From: Burkholderia sp. PAMC 26561
Lineage (GTDB): Bacteria > Pseudomonadota > Gammaproteobacteria > Burkholderiales > Burkholderiaceae
Direction of reading: 5' to 3'
Length of the DNA: 64,000 nt
Assembly: GCF_001557535.2 (NCBI RefSeq)
Contig: NZ_CP014306.1
Coordinates: 2,294,001-2,358,000 of the forward strand
This document shows positions 36,268-44,845 of the stretch, in pieces. The translations under genes were made by a program, and so were the position numbers. Under the pieces are notes generated by a model that searched no databases, had not been told where the DNA came from, and worked only from the letters and a program-made list of their open reading frames with translations. How positions within the stretch are numbered: position 1 is the first letter of the stretch; each line of letters opens with the position of its first letter.

Positions 36268-37362
36268 CTAGAACTTGTGAATCATGCCGATCCGCAAACC
36301 CAGTTGGCTGCCGTTATCGGGCGTGCCTTGTGCATTGGAAGCAAAAGCGGTTGCCCCCAAGTCGGGCGCGCCCACCATGACGCGCGAAAAGCCGCCAAGA
36401 CCGGTGGTCCTGGTGTATCCCGCCAGCGCGTACATTTCGGTACGCTTCGAAAGCGCATAGAACCCGGACAGGTTGAACTGGAAAGCGTTTCCGGTCAGGT
36501 CTTGGTTCAATCGCGTGTACGCGCCGCCCGTGTAGAACTTGGCCGCTGGCGTTGCCTGATAGTCGAGCCCGACCTCGAAGGTGCGCACGACCTGGTTCGG
36601 TCTGGCTGCGCAGGTGGAAAAACACAGCGTGTTGGCTGCCGTGCCTCGCGTGTCTGTATAGGCCAGATGCACCGTTGCAGGACCGAGAACATATTGCCCG
36701 TCCACTACGGCGACTCCGGTCAGTCGGTTGCCGTTGGCATCGTTGATACGTAGATAAGTCGCCCCCAAACCGACCGGTCCGTTGCTGTAATTGCCCCCGG
36801 CGTTGAAGACGCGAAAGGCCGCGTCATTGCCGGCGATTCCACCGAAACCATATTGACCGGCGAAGGTAAATCCGTTCAGGTTCGGAGTCTGGTATTTGAC
36901 GGCATTATTGACGCGATCGGCCAGGCGATCCACCCAATGGGAGAGACCTGTATAGTTGTTGGCTCGGGAGGCGACATTGGCATGGTACGGTGCGAGATCT
37001 ACATCGAGCGTATATTGACGTCCTATCGTCAGTTTTCCTAACCGGTTCTGCAAGCCGAAAAACACCTGTCGGCCGAACAACAGGCCGCCCTGCGTGCTCG
37101 CTCCATTGTTAAGGGCGAAGCCGCTCTCGGCTGTGAATATAGCCTTGATCCCGTCGCCCAGATCCTCGCTTCCTCGTATGCCCCATCGGTTGCCGTAGAG
37201 CGTGCCCGAATCAACACGGACCACGCTGCTATTCTGGATACCGGAATGATTCGCGTAGTCAACGCCTATATCCACAGCGCCATAAAGCTGGACGCTCGAT
37301 TGCGCTTGCGCCGCTCCGGCTATCACTGCAAATGCAGCGCTTGTTATCGAGAATATCTTCAT
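36268..37362 (-). CDS. Gram-negative porin, Burkholderia trimeric type
   Basis: The 364-residue outer-membrane protein starts with signal MKIFSITSAAFAVIAGAAQA, then QSSVQLYGAVDIGVDYA, the typical N-terminus of the OmpC-like porins of Burkholderiales. SGSRWGIRG-like NRWGIRGSEDLGDGIKAIF follows. The chain ends GLRIGMIHKF with the C-terminal Phe needed for BAM recognition. GRQYTLDVDLAP and ARPNQVV mark surface loops. It lies 47 bases downstream of an MFS gene in the same direction, so the pair may take up one solute across both membranes. Confidence 0.93.
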   Translation of the reverse strand: MKIFSITSAAFAVIAGAAQAQSSVQLYGAVDIGVDYANHSGIQNSSVVRVDSGTLYGNRWGIRGSEDLGDGIKAIFTAESGFALNNGASTQGGLLFGRQVFFGLQNRLGKLTIGRQYTLDVDLAPYHANVASRANNYTGLSHWVDRLADRVNNAVKYQTPNLNGFTFAGQYGFGGIAGNDAAFRVFNAGGNYSNGPVGLGATYLRINDANGNRLTGVAVVDGQYVLGPATVHLAYTDTRGTAANTLCFSTCAARPNQVVRTFEVGLDYQATPAAKFYTGGAYTRLNQDLTGNAFQFNLSGFYALSKRTEMYALAGYTRTTGLGGFSRVMVGAPDLGATAFASNAQGTPDNGSQLGLRIGMIHKF

Positions 37363-37409
37363 TTTCCCTACCCTGCGTGCAACATCTTGCCTCGGTGAAT
37401 GAGGTCCCG

Positions 37410-38759
37410 TTACGCTTTGATCCGTTCCACTTTGCCGACCAGAAAGACGTACGACAGCGCGCCCAGCAACGCCACGCATGCCACGTACGTGATGGCCGGC
37501 GCGAAGTTGCTGCCGTTGGCCAGATAGCCGATGGCAAGAGGCGTTGAGATAGCGGCGAGATTGCCGATGAAATTGAAGACCCCGCCAGTGAGGCCCAGCA
37601 TTTTTTCAGGGGCCAGCGACGTAACCAGTGACCATGTGATGGATGCAAAGCCGTTTCCGAAAAACGCGACGGCCATGAAGAAAATCACCCATTCGGTGGA
37701 GTCGGTGAAGTTGGCGCCAATGATGCTGGTCGATATCAGCAGCCCGGAGATGATTGGGAATTTGCGGGCAAAGCCGACGCTGGCGCCTTTGCGGATCAGC
37801 CAGTCGGAGAACAGACCTGCACTGATGACGCCACAAAAAGCGGCAAGAAATGGCAGGGAGGTCAGGAAACCGGACTTGATGAAGTCCATGCCGCGATACT
37901 TCACCAGATATGTCGGAAACCAGGTGAGGAAGAACCATAACGTGGAACTGACGGCGTACTGGCCGAGGTAAATGCCCCACAGCTTGCGCTTGCTCAATAC
38001 GACTCGAAGCGCAGCCCGGCTGAATCCAGGCGCTTGCGTTGAATTCTTTTGTCCAAGGTCGACCAGACCGCCGCCTTCGCTGATCAGTTCGATCTCAGCC
38101 GGATTCACGCCTTTGAACTGCCTTGGTTCCCGATACACCGCATACCAGACTACGGCCCATACGATGCCGGCCAGACCGGTTCCGATGAAGACCGCGTGCC
38201 AGCCGTATTGATGTTGTAGCCAGGCCAGCACGGGCGTGAGGAAGGCCAGGCCGACAAACTGGCCCGACGTGTAAATTCCGATTGCCGAGGCGCGTTCGTT
38301 TTCGGGGAACCAAGTTGTGACGACGCGGCTGTTGATGGGATAGGCCGGGGCTTCCAATGCACCCACCATGAGTCGCAATCCGAACATTGCGGCAAAACTG
38401 CCGACAAACCCCATGCTCACCGTTGCCAGCGACCACGAGGCGAGCGCGAGTGCATACAGATAGCGCGGGCGTACACGGTCGACCAGCCAGCCACCGGGTA
38501 TCTGCATGGCGGCATAGGTCCAGCCAAACGCGGAGAAGATCCAGCCTGCCTGAACGGGACTGATGGAAAGCTCGCGCATCAGTTCGGGCGCCACGATCGA
38601 CAGATTGCTGCGATCCAGATAGTTGATTACTACGGTGACAAATAATAACAATGCGATCAGCCAGCGTCTCCGGCTTGGTGCCTGTTGGGGTATTTGTGCT
38701 GTCTTCTTAAGATCTGGAACAAAAGAATTTTGCTTGATACCCCGAATTTCATGGCTCAT
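37410..38759 (-). CDS. MFS transporter, anion:cation symporter family
   Basis: The 449-residue inner-membrane protein has 12 helices and the marks of the ACS family: INYLDRSNLSIVAPELMREL in helix 1, GWLVDRVRPRYLYA after helix 2, and GALEAPAYPINSRVVTTWFP in helix 4. ACS members co-transport organic anions such as glucarate, galactonate or aromatic acids with protons. The exact substrate is unknown. AGGAG precedes the ATG. Its promoter region holds several inverted repeats (38907-38973) that may bind a regulator. Confidence 0.9.
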   Translation of the reverse strand: MSHEIRGIKQNSFVPDLKKTAQIPQQAPSRRRWLIALLLFVTVVINYLDRSNLSIVAPELMRELSISPVQAGWIFSAFGWTYAAMQIPGGWLVDRVRPRYLYALALASWSLATVSMGFVGSFAAMFGLRLMVGALEAPAYPINSRVVTTWFPENERASAIGIYTSGQFVGLAFLTPVLAWLQHQYGWHAVFIGTGLAGIVWAVVWYAVYREPRQFKGVNPAEIELISEGGGLVDLGQKNSTQAPGFSRAALRVVLSKRKLWGIYLGQYAVSSTLWFFLTWFPTYLVKYRGMDFIKSGFLTSLPFLAAFCGVISAGLFSDWLIRKGASVGFARKFPIISGLLISTSIIGANFTDSTEWVIFFMAVAFFGNGFASITWSLVTSLAPEKMLGLTGGVFNFIGNLAAISTPLAIGYLANGSNFAPAITYVACVALLGALSYVFLVGKVERIKA

Positions 38760-38906
38760 TTTACCGCTCCTCTCATCTTGCTTGATTTATGTAAATTAGC
38801 AGTGGTTTATATTGAGATATTGCTGCGCCGGTGTTGAGGAAGTCACTTAATCGAGATAACGCCGCCATTCTCCTGAGCGGTGCTTGGCCCGGCAGCGACG
38901 ACATAA

Positions 38907-38946
38907 TGGCGACACAGTGTCGAATTCGTTGATATTTGTGTCGCCA
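38907..38946. promoter_or_regulatory. Inverted repeats, candidate operator
   Basis: TGGCGACACA (38907-38916) and TGTGTCGCCA (38937-38946) form a perfect 10-bp inverted repeat with a 20-bp spacer. The left arm is also part of a palindrome CGACAC-A-GTGTCG (38910-38922). The half-site GTGTCG thus occurs three times. The site lies about 150 bases before the MFS start codon, fitting an operator of the MFS-porin unit. Confidence 0.55.
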
Positions 38947-38962
38947 GGACCATATGTGGTAA

Positions 38963-38973
38963 CGATAATATCG
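38963..38973. promoter_or_regulatory. Short palindrome CGATAATATCG
   Basis: An 11-base palindrome (CGATA-A-TATCG) lies 17 bases right of the large inverted repeat. It may be part of the same control region. Confidence 0.35.
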
Positions 38974-39447
38974 AGATACGCCGTCATCTACGCCGGGTGG
39001 CTCGAACTCCATATAAAGTTTTTTACTTTTCACGCGATCTGGGGGCTTTGTTTAGGACAGCCAAATGCACTTTATTTCAGGTTATATCCTTTGTCGATTT
39101 AAACCAGTGTGTGCCGGAATATGGGAAATCGGGCTATCTCATTATTATCTTCACATACAAGAGCGAAGGCCGCAGTGCTGGTCAATCGATTTTGACGGTG
39201 CTATCAACCGATTGGATATTAGGATTGTTTGGTTTTTGAAATCCGATTTGCCCAAATGGCAGTATGGAAACAGACCGATTTCCAAAAATTCGGATTCTTC
39301 TTGTATTTAATTGAATCGCAAATCGACACAATCACTCTGTTTCGGAAACCGCCTATTGGATCGGCTTACGAAATCGTAGGAAAAATTTCACCGGATATTT
39401 GATTTGTATGTCCCGGTTTGTGATTTAACTTTAAGAGGTAAAAAAAT

Positions 39448-41952
39448 ATGTCTACAAATGATGTCACGCCTGCAACACCGTCCATCATGGGCCTGATCGA
39501 TCACTCGGTGAGCAACTACGCTGATTTCAGTTACGGTTCGACCTTGCACGACGATGCACCCGGCATCGTCTTCACGACCATTCCTGGCGCCACCTACAGC
39601 ATGTACGACAACGGTGCGCTGATCGGTACCATGGTTGCCACCAAGACGAACACGAACTGGACCGTTCCGTCAGTCCTGTTCAACGGCGCGCATGAGCTCA
39701 CGCTGATGGCCACCGACGCAGCGGGCAACAACAGCGCACAGGCGAGCATCAACTTCACGGTAGCAGCAGGTCCGGCCGCACCGGCATACCTCGGCTTGAT
39801 CGATCATTCGGTGAGCAATTATGCTGAAGCGGACATTGCACAGGTGACGCATGATGCTCATCCGTCGCTCGTGCTGAGCGCAACGGTTGGCGACACGCTG
39901 AACCTGTTCGACAACGGCCAGTTGGTCGGAACCATGGTGGTGACGCAAGCCAACACGAAGTGGGACCTGCCTACGTTGTCCAATGGCGTGCATAACCTGA
40001 GCATCACGGAGACGAACGCATCGGGCACGAGCGTTCCGCTGTTCCTGCAGATGACTGTGGATGCGCCGGCTGCAACGCCTTCCGTCATGAGTTTGATGGC
40101 GACGGCCGTTGACGCAACGCCTGCAACACCGTCCATCATGGGCCTGATCGATCACTCGGTGAGCAACTACGCTGATTTCAGTTACGGTTCGACCTTGCAC
40201 GACGATGCACCCGGCATCGTCTTCGCGAGCATTCCCGGCGCCACCTACAGCATGTACGACAACGGCGCGCTGATCGGTACCATGGTTGCCACCAAGACGA
40301 ACACGAACTGGACCGTTCCGTCAGTCCTGTTCAACGGCGCGCATGAGCTTACGCTGATGGCCACCGACGCAGCGGGCAACAACAGCGCACAGGCGAGCAT
40401 CAACTTCACAGTAGCAGCAGGTCCGGCCGCACCGGCATACCTCGGCTTGATCGATCATTCGGTGAGCAATTATGCTGAAGCGGACATTGCACAGGTGACG
40501 CATGATGCTCATCCGTCGCTCGTGCTGAGCGCAACGGTTGGCGACACGCTGAACCTGTTCGACAACGGCCAGTTGGTCGGAACGATGGTGGTGACGCAAG
40601 CCAACACGAAGTGGGACCTGCCTACGTTGTCCAATGGCGTGCATAACCTGAGCATCACGGAGACGAGCGCATCGGGCACGAGCGTTCCGCTGTTCCTGCA
40701 GATGACTGTGGATGCGCCGGCTGCAACGCCTTCCGTCATGAGTTTGATGGCGACGGCCGTTGACGCAACGCCTGCAACACCGTCCATCATGGGCCTGATC
40801 GATCACTCGGTGAGCAACTACGCTGATTTCAGTTACGGTTCGACCTTGCACGACGATGCACCCGGCATCGTCTTCGCGAGCATTCCCGGCGCCACCTACA
40901 GCATGTACGACAACGGCGCGCTGATCGGTACCATGGTTGCCACCAAGACGAACACGAACTGGACCGTTCCGTCAGTCCTGTTCAACGGCGCGCATGAGCT
41001 TACGCTGATGGCCACCGACGCAGCGGGCAACAACAGCGCACAGGCGAGCATCAACTTCACGGTAGCAGCAGGTCCGGCCGCACCGGCATACCTCGGCTTG
41101 ATCGATCATTCGGTGAGCAATTATGCTGAAGCGGACATTGCACAGGTGACGCATGATGCTCATCCGTCGCTCGTGCTGAGCGCAACGGTTGGCGACACGC
41201 TGAACCTGTTCGACAACGGCCAGTTGGTCGGAACCATGGTGGTGACGCAAGCCAACACGAAGTGGGACCTGCCTACGTTGTCCAATGGCGTGCATAACCT
41301 GAGCATCACGGAGACGAACGCATCGGGCACGAGCGTTCCACTGTTCCTGCAGATGACTGTGGATGCAACGCCTGCACCCGCGGTCCAGTCGCTGGTCAGC
41401 GCCGCTCACGCCGTGAGCCAGGACGTAACCGCTGTCTCGAATGACGCAAGCGTAGGCCTGCATGACAAGTTTGTCGCATCGGCTGGTCATCAGAACGTCG
41501 ACCTGAACGTCGATCCGAACTCGTACTTCAAGCAGTCGTCAGCCCACATCGAAGGAGGCAGCAAGGGTCTCCACACAATGCACCTGGAAGGCAGTCACCA
41601 GGTACTGGACCTGACCTCGTTGACCGGCCAGACAGCAGCGGCCAAGATTTCGGGTGTCCAGGCCTTCGACTTGGGCGGACATGGAAACACGCTGCACTTG
41701 TCGCTCGTCGACGTGCTGAACCTTGGTCAAGCTGATTTGTTCCAGCACGACGGCAACAAGCAACTGATGGTGAATGGCTCGTCCGCTGACACGGTCGATG
41801 TGTCGCACGTAAAGCTGGCGGGCGTGGCAGATGCTCCGTGGGTAGAGCACGGCACGGCCTCGGTTGGCGGCGTGGCGTACAACGTGTATCAGAATTCAGC
41901 TGCTCACGCTGACCTGCTGATTCAGCAAGGCGTGCACGCTGTCGTACATTGA
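39448..41952 (+). CDS. Repeat adhesin, Ig-like modules and type-I-secretion-like C-terminus
   Basis: The 834-residue protein has no signal peptide. After 7 residues come three 217-residue repeats (8-224, 225-441, 442-640). Each has two Ig-like modules, both opening GLIDHSVSNYA; module A has GATYSMYDNGALIGTMVA and module B has DTLNLFDNGQLVGTMVV. This is the pattern of BapA/LapA-type biofilm adhesins. The C-terminal 190 residues contain LHLSLVDVLNLGQADLF and end AYNVYQNSAAHADLLIQQG, as in type-I-secreted adhesins. It is far shorter than usual BapA proteins. No ABC transporter, MFP or TolC gene is adjacent. AGAGG precedes ATG 39448. Confidence 0.87.
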   Translation: MSTNDVTPATPSIMGLIDHSVSNYADFSYGSTLHDDAPGIVFTTIPGATYSMYDNGALIGTMVATKTNTNWTVPSVLFNGAHELTLMATDAAGNNSAQASINFTVAAGPAAPAYLGLIDHSVSNYAEADIAQVTHDAHPSLVLSATVGDTLNLFDNGQLVGTMVVTQANTKWDLPTLSNGVHNLSITETNASGTSVPLFLQMTVDAPAATPSVMSLMATAVDATPATPSIMGLIDHSVSNYADFSYGSTLHDDAPGIVFASIPGATYSMYDNGALIGTMVATKTNTNWTVPSVLFNGAHELTLMATDAAGNNSAQASINFTVAAGPAAPAYLGLIDHSVSNYAEADIAQVTHDAHPSLVLSATVGDTLNLFDNGQLVGTMVVTQANTKWDLPTLSNGVHNLSITETSASGTSVPLFLQMTVDAPAATPSVMSLMATAVDATPATPSIMGLIDHSVSNYADFSYGSTLHDDAPGIVFASIPGATYSMYDNGALIGTMVATKTNTNWTVPSVLFNGAHELTLMATDAAGNNSAQASINFTVAAGPAAPAYLGLIDHSVSNYAEADIAQVTHDAHPSLVLSATVGDTLNLFDNGQLVGTMVVTQANTKWDLPTLSNGVHNLSITETNASGTSVPLFLQMTVDATPAPAVQSLVSAAHAVSQDVTAVSNDASVGLHDKFVASAGHQNVDLNVDPNSYFKQSSAHIEGGSKGLHTMHLEGSHQVLDLTSLTGQTAAAKISGVQAFDLGGHGNTLHLSLVDVLNLGQADLFQHDGNKQLMVNGSSADTVDVSHVKLAGVADAPWVEHGTASVGGVAYNVYQNSAAHADLLIQQGVHAVVH
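39469..40119 (+). repeat. 651-bp coding repeat, copy 1
   Basis: First of three head-to-tail 651-bp units inside the adhesin gene. It differs from copy 2 at only a handful of bases, for example TTCACGACCATTCCTGGC here against TTCGCGAGCATTCCCGGC there. Confidence 0.95.
40120..40770 (+). repeat. 651-bp coding repeat, copy 2
   Basis: Exact 651-bp spacing from copy 1. Its module B has private variants (TTCACAGTA, GGAACGATGG, GAGACGAGCGCA) absent from copies 1 and 3. Confidence 0.95.
40771..41366 (+). repeat. 651-bp coding repeat, copy 3 (incomplete at 3' end)
   Basis: Module A carries the copy 2 variants and module B the copy 1 variants. Similarity ends at GGATGC near 41366, lacking the last linker of about 55 bases. 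Confidence 0.93.
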
Positions 41953-42008
41953 TTTGATCGTTATCTCGCGTTTGCCTGAGGGCTGACGCGAGGTGTGTCG
42001 AGTTGAAC

Positions 42009-42047
42009 GAAGCCGTTCCGGGTGCTCCCGGAACGGCTTCGCTTATT
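42009..42047. terminator. Strong hairpin terminator between convergent genes
   Basis: A perfect 14-bp stem (GAAGCCGTTCCGGG, 42009-42022, with 42027-42040) and a 4-base loop is followed on the plus strand by GCTTATTT. It ends the adhesin gene and overlaps the end of the minus-strand gene. Confidence 0.8.
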
Positions 42048-42300
42048 TGGCCTTACGCTCCTTGTTGGCCTGCGCTACGACAGACGCCGCCAGCGTCCTG
42101 GTGTCCTTCGAATATTTGTCGCTGTGGAGAACGAGCGAGGCCTTGTGCTCCATCTGAGCGCCGGTCTGGTTCTTCGTATGCGTTTGCGATAGCGCCGATG
42201 CAGCAAGACTCTTTGCAATGGCCGACGCTTTCGGATCATGCAACGTCTTCGATGCGAGCGTTGCGACGACCTTCGACGTTTGCTTTGTATTCACCGACAT
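42043..42300 (-). CDS. Small Ala/Ser/Lys-rich protein
   Basis: This 85-residue soluble protein starts [20 protein letters not shown] and has [20 protein letters not shown] and [18 protein letters not shown]. It appears helical and basic, with an internal two-fold pattern (AxxLAS/LAAS). The family is not recognised, although similar short proteins are common in Burkholderia. GAGAGGAAAG precedes the ATG. It is convergent with the adhesin gene. Confidence 0.68.
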   Translation of the reverse strand: MSVNTKQTSKVVATLASKTLHDPKASAIAKSLAASALSQTHTKNQTGAQMEHKASLVLHSDKYSKDTRTLAASVVAQANKERKAK

Positions 42301-42423
42301 GTCTTTCCTCTCTGGTTGATTGAGCGCCGACCATTTCCCGGCCGGTTCCCCAGTCTTCCCGTCGCGGACATCGACATCTATACGATTCGTCCTATTTACA
42401 CGCGTGGTTTTATAATCTCGCGC

Positions 42424-42993
42424 ATGCTGAATACCCTTATTGTGGCGCCTGGCAACTGGCGCATCCGTCCGCTTCCCACGTTCACCGCCGACCAGAAAGA
42501 CTGGCTCACGCGCGGCGGTTCGCTCACTGCACATCTGCGTGCACTCGGCACCGTCACCGTCGATGTCACCCGCGAAACCGTCAGCCAACCCTGGCGCGAT
42601 GAATCCAGCGCGTTGAACATCACGCCGCGCACGCCGGTATGGACCCGCGAAGTCGTGCTTAACGTGGAAGGCGTGCCGTTCGTCGCGGCACACAGTATCG
42701 TGCCGCTTAATGTCAGTTCGGGCGTGTGGCAAGCGATCCGCCGTTTGAGGACGCGTCCGCTGGCCGAACTTCTATATAGCGACAGCAGCGTCTGGCGCTC
42801 GCCGCTGACGTCGCGCAAGGTGACGGCGCGTGATCCGCTCTACAGGCTCGCGGCCACACAAACGCATCATGAAGCCCCCCCTACCTTCGTCGCGCGCCGT
42901 TCCGTGTTCGTGAGAAAAAGTGCGCCGCTGATGGTCACCGAATGCTTCCTGCCCGCGCTCTGGGCTTTCCTCGAGCGTTGCGAAGAATGCTGA
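42424..42993 (+). CDS. ubiC: Chorismate--pyruvate lyase UbiC
   Basis: UbiC converts chorismate to 4-hydroxybenzoate and pyruvate, the first step of ubiquinone synthesis. The 189-residue protein has the family's layout: [16 protein letters not shown], a central [24 protein letters not shown] strand-loop, [17 protein letters not shown] and the late [11 protein letters not shown]. Glu or Arg residues at the ends of these segments match the active site region. It overlaps the glycosylase gene by 7 bases (ATGCTGA), so translation is likely coupled. Confidence 0.9.
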   Translation: MLNTLIVAPGNWRIRPLPTFTADQKDWLTRGGSLTAHLRALGTVTVDVTRETVSQPWRDESSALNITPRTPVWTREVVLNVEGVPFVAAHSIVPLNVSSGVWQAIRRLRTRPLAELLYSDSSVWRSPLTSRKVTARDPLYRLAATQTHHEAPPTFVARRSVFVRKSAPLMVTECFLPALWAFLERCEEC

Positions 42994-43460
42994 AAGGCTT
43001 TCCGCCCATCGCCGATGAAAACACGCACACGCTGATACTCGGCAGCTTCCCCGGCGTGGCGTCGCTCGATGCCGCGCAGTACTACGCCCATCCGCGCAAC
43101 CAGTTCTGGCGGCTGGTCGGAACGGTGATCGGCGAGCCTTTGCACGAGCTTGCCTACGATCAGCGCGTTCTCAAGCTGCTTGAACATGGCATCGGCTTGT
43201 GGGATGTGCTTGCGGCGTGCGAGCGCGAAGGCAGTCTCGACACCGCGATCCGTCACGCGAATCCCAACGACTTTGCCTCGTTCCGCCTTCACGCGCCGGG
43301 CTTGAAAAAGCTCTGCTTCAACGGCAAGACATCCGGGCGTTTCGAACCGGTGATCCGCGAGGCAGGCTACGAAACCCTGGTCCTGCCGTCGTCGAGTCCG
43401 GCGAATGCTATCCTCTCGTTCGATCAAAAATTGCGCATCTGGCGCGACATCCTCAAATGA
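42987..43460 (+). CDS. DNA-deoxyinosine glycosylase, UDG superfamily
   Basis: The 157-residue enzyme removes deaminated bases. It carries the UDG superfamily motif I region [17 protein letters not shown], followed by [14 protein letters not shown], which marks the TDG-like hypoxanthine-DNA glycosylases. The C-terminal motif is [11 protein letters not shown]. It starts inside the last codons of ubiC and ends in an ATGA overlap with the next gene, so the three genes form one tight operon. Confidence 0.87.
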   Translation: MLKGFPPIADENTHTLILGSFPGVASLDAAQYYAHPRNQFWRLVGTVIGEPLHELAYDQRVLKLLEHGIGLWDVLAACEREGSLDTAIRHANPNDFASFRLHAPGLKKLCFNGKTSGRFEPVIREAGYETLVLPSSSPANAILSFDQKLRIWRDILK

Positions 43461-44371
43461 CCCAATTAATCAAACGCGCGTCGGCTGAAGCGCGCGCGTT
43501 CGGCGGCAAGCGCCAAGAAAAAAAGCACGATAAAAAGCAGGCCAAGCGCGCAAAGCGCGATCGTGATGACGACCTTGAAAACGCGCCCCGTATCGATGCA
43601 CCTCGCAAACCGCGCTTCGCGCCCGTGACGTTCTCGGAAGAGGGCGGCGTGCGATTCCTGCATTTCGGCACCGAATGGGTGCAGGGCGCGATGCGCCTGA
43701 AGAAGCCGAATCACATCGAACTTGAATACGCGCAGCAGATGATGGCGTGGCTGTTGTTCATCGAAACGCCCAAACGGGTGGTGCAGCTTGGTCTTGGCGC
43801 GGCTGCACTGACCAAGTTCGCGCACGCGTTCCTGAAGCGCGCTAAGGTCGAGGCGGTCGAGCTGAACCCGTCGGTTGTGATCGCCGCGCGCACGATGTTC
43901 GAGCTGCCCAACGACGACGCGCGCCTCACCATCCACGAGCAGGACGCCTACGACTTCGTCAACGACGCCGCGAACCACGGCAGCATCGGCGCATTGCAAA
44001 TCGATGTCTACGATGCCACCGCGCGCGGCCCCGTGCTGGACAGCGTCGCGTTCTATCGTGCGTGCCGGGCTTGCCTGACGCCGGCGGCGGGCGTGGTGAC
44101 GGTCAACCTGTTCGGCGATCATCCGAGCTTCGTGCGCAACATGAAGCGCCTGAACGAAGCCTTCGATGGCCGGGTGCTCGCGCTGCCCGAAGTCCACGAC
44201 GGCAATCGCATTGCCGTCGCGTTTGCGGGACCCGCGCTCGATGTGCCGTACGCGCAACTCGAACAACGGGCAAAGCTCATCGAAAAGGAACTGAAGCTGC
44301 CCGCGCGTCAATGGGTCAAGGCCTTGTCGATCAGTACTGAAGCCGGCAATACACCCAACTTTTCCATCTAG
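43457..44371 (+). CDS. Spermidine-synthase-like protein
   Basis: The 304-residue protein has a basic Lys/Arg-rich N-terminal tail (about 12-40), then a spermidine-synthase/methyltransferase Rossmann fold: FLHFGTEWVQGAMRL, RVVQLGLGAAALTKFAHAFL, VEAVELNPSVVIAAR and the acidic IDVYDATARG. True polyamine synthases are usually longer at the N-terminus and conserve further Asp residues, so the activity is unsure. The start ATG overlaps the glycosylase stop (ATGA). Confidence 0.82.
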   Translation: MTQLIKRASAEARAFGGKRQEKKHDKKQAKRAKRDRDDDLENAPRIDAPRKPRFAPVTFSEEGGVRFLHFGTEWVQGAMRLKKPNHIELEYAQQMMAWLLFIETPKRVVQLGLGAAALTKFAHAFLKRAKVEAVELNPSVVIAARTMFELPNDDARLTIHEQDAYDFVNDAANHGSIGALQIDVYDATARGPVLDSVAFYRACRACLTPAAGVVTVNLFGDHPSFVRNMKRLNEAFDGRVLALPEVHDGNRIAVAFAGPALDVPYAQLEQRAKLIEKELKLPARQWVKALSISTEAGNTPNFSI

Positions 44372-44463
44372 ATCCAGCAGCGAACCCGCCGCCCTGCCAG
44401 CGGTCGATAAAGCAAAAATTACATAATGCTTTCTCTACCCATTACGGTTCGGGTTCGCCCTGC

Positions 44464-44491
44464 TTGACCCACTTTTAGGCGTCCATATACT
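44464..44491 (+). promoter_or_regulatory. Sigma-70 promoter
   Basis: TTGACC (44464-44469) and TATACT (44486-44491) are separated by 16 bases and differ from consensus by one base each. It would start transcription near 44498, about 93 bases before the DUF3311 gene. Confidence 0.6.
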
Positions 44492-44590
44492 CCACGTGTT
44501 ATTTCGGGGCGCTATTAGGCTGGCGCCTTGCCGCGAGATCCGCGCAGGTCCCAGTCCAGCAGCAATTTAAAGAGAAAAGAGGAGACCGTC

Positions 44591-44845
44591 ATGGCTCAAG
44601 ATGCGGTGACCGCCACTGGTCAGGTCCGCAACAAACAGTGGCTTTGGCTGCTGATACTTCCCTGGATCGGCGTTGTCTGGGTGCCGTTTTACAACAAGAT
44701 CGAACCGGTGCTCTGGGGCTTTCCGTTTTTCTACTGGTATCAGTTGCTCTGGGTGCTCATCAGCGCGGTCATCACGGCCGTGGTCTATATGAAGACCAAG
44801 CCCATCCACGCTGCTCCCAAGCTCACGCCCGGGAGCCCGCGATGA
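44591..44845 (+). CDS. DUF3311 small membrane subunit
   Basis: The 84-residue protein has two membrane helices (about 17-33 and 46-65) with the DUF3311 pattern LILPWIGVVWVPFYNKIEP and FPFFYWYQLLWVLISAVITA. These proteins are encoded beside sodium:solute symporters and probably form part of the same carrier. GGAG lies 7 bases before the ATG. Its TGA overlaps the start of the symporter gene. Confidence 0.9.
   Translation: MAQDAVTATGQVRNKQWLWLLILPWIGVVWVPFYNKIEPVLWGFPFFYWYQLLWVLISAVITAVVYMKTKPIHAAPKLTPGSPR

Larger units (their letters stand above)
38760..39447. other. AT-rich gene-free divergent region
   Basis: This 688-bp gap separates the minus-strand MFS gene and the plus-strand repeat adhesin. 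It is visibly richer in A and T than the flanks. Short frames within it have no recognisable product or ribosome site. It carries a 10-bp inverted repeat and two palindromes at 38907-38973; from 39000 on it is AT-rich without clear motifs. It probably contains the promoters of both genes and may be foreign DNA. Confidence 0.6.

Noticed and set aside
38773..39033. Short minus-strand frame in the AT-rich gap
   Set aside because: No family resemblance and no ribosome site; it overlaps the inverted-repeat cluster.
39469..41366. CRISPR-like or satellite array
   Set aside because: The repeats are 651 bp, in frame and coding, with no spacers.
43466..44311. 281-codon frame antisense to the spermidine-synthase-like gene
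   Set aside because: Arg/His-rich shadow without domain; the plus-strand gene has clear motifs and start overlap.
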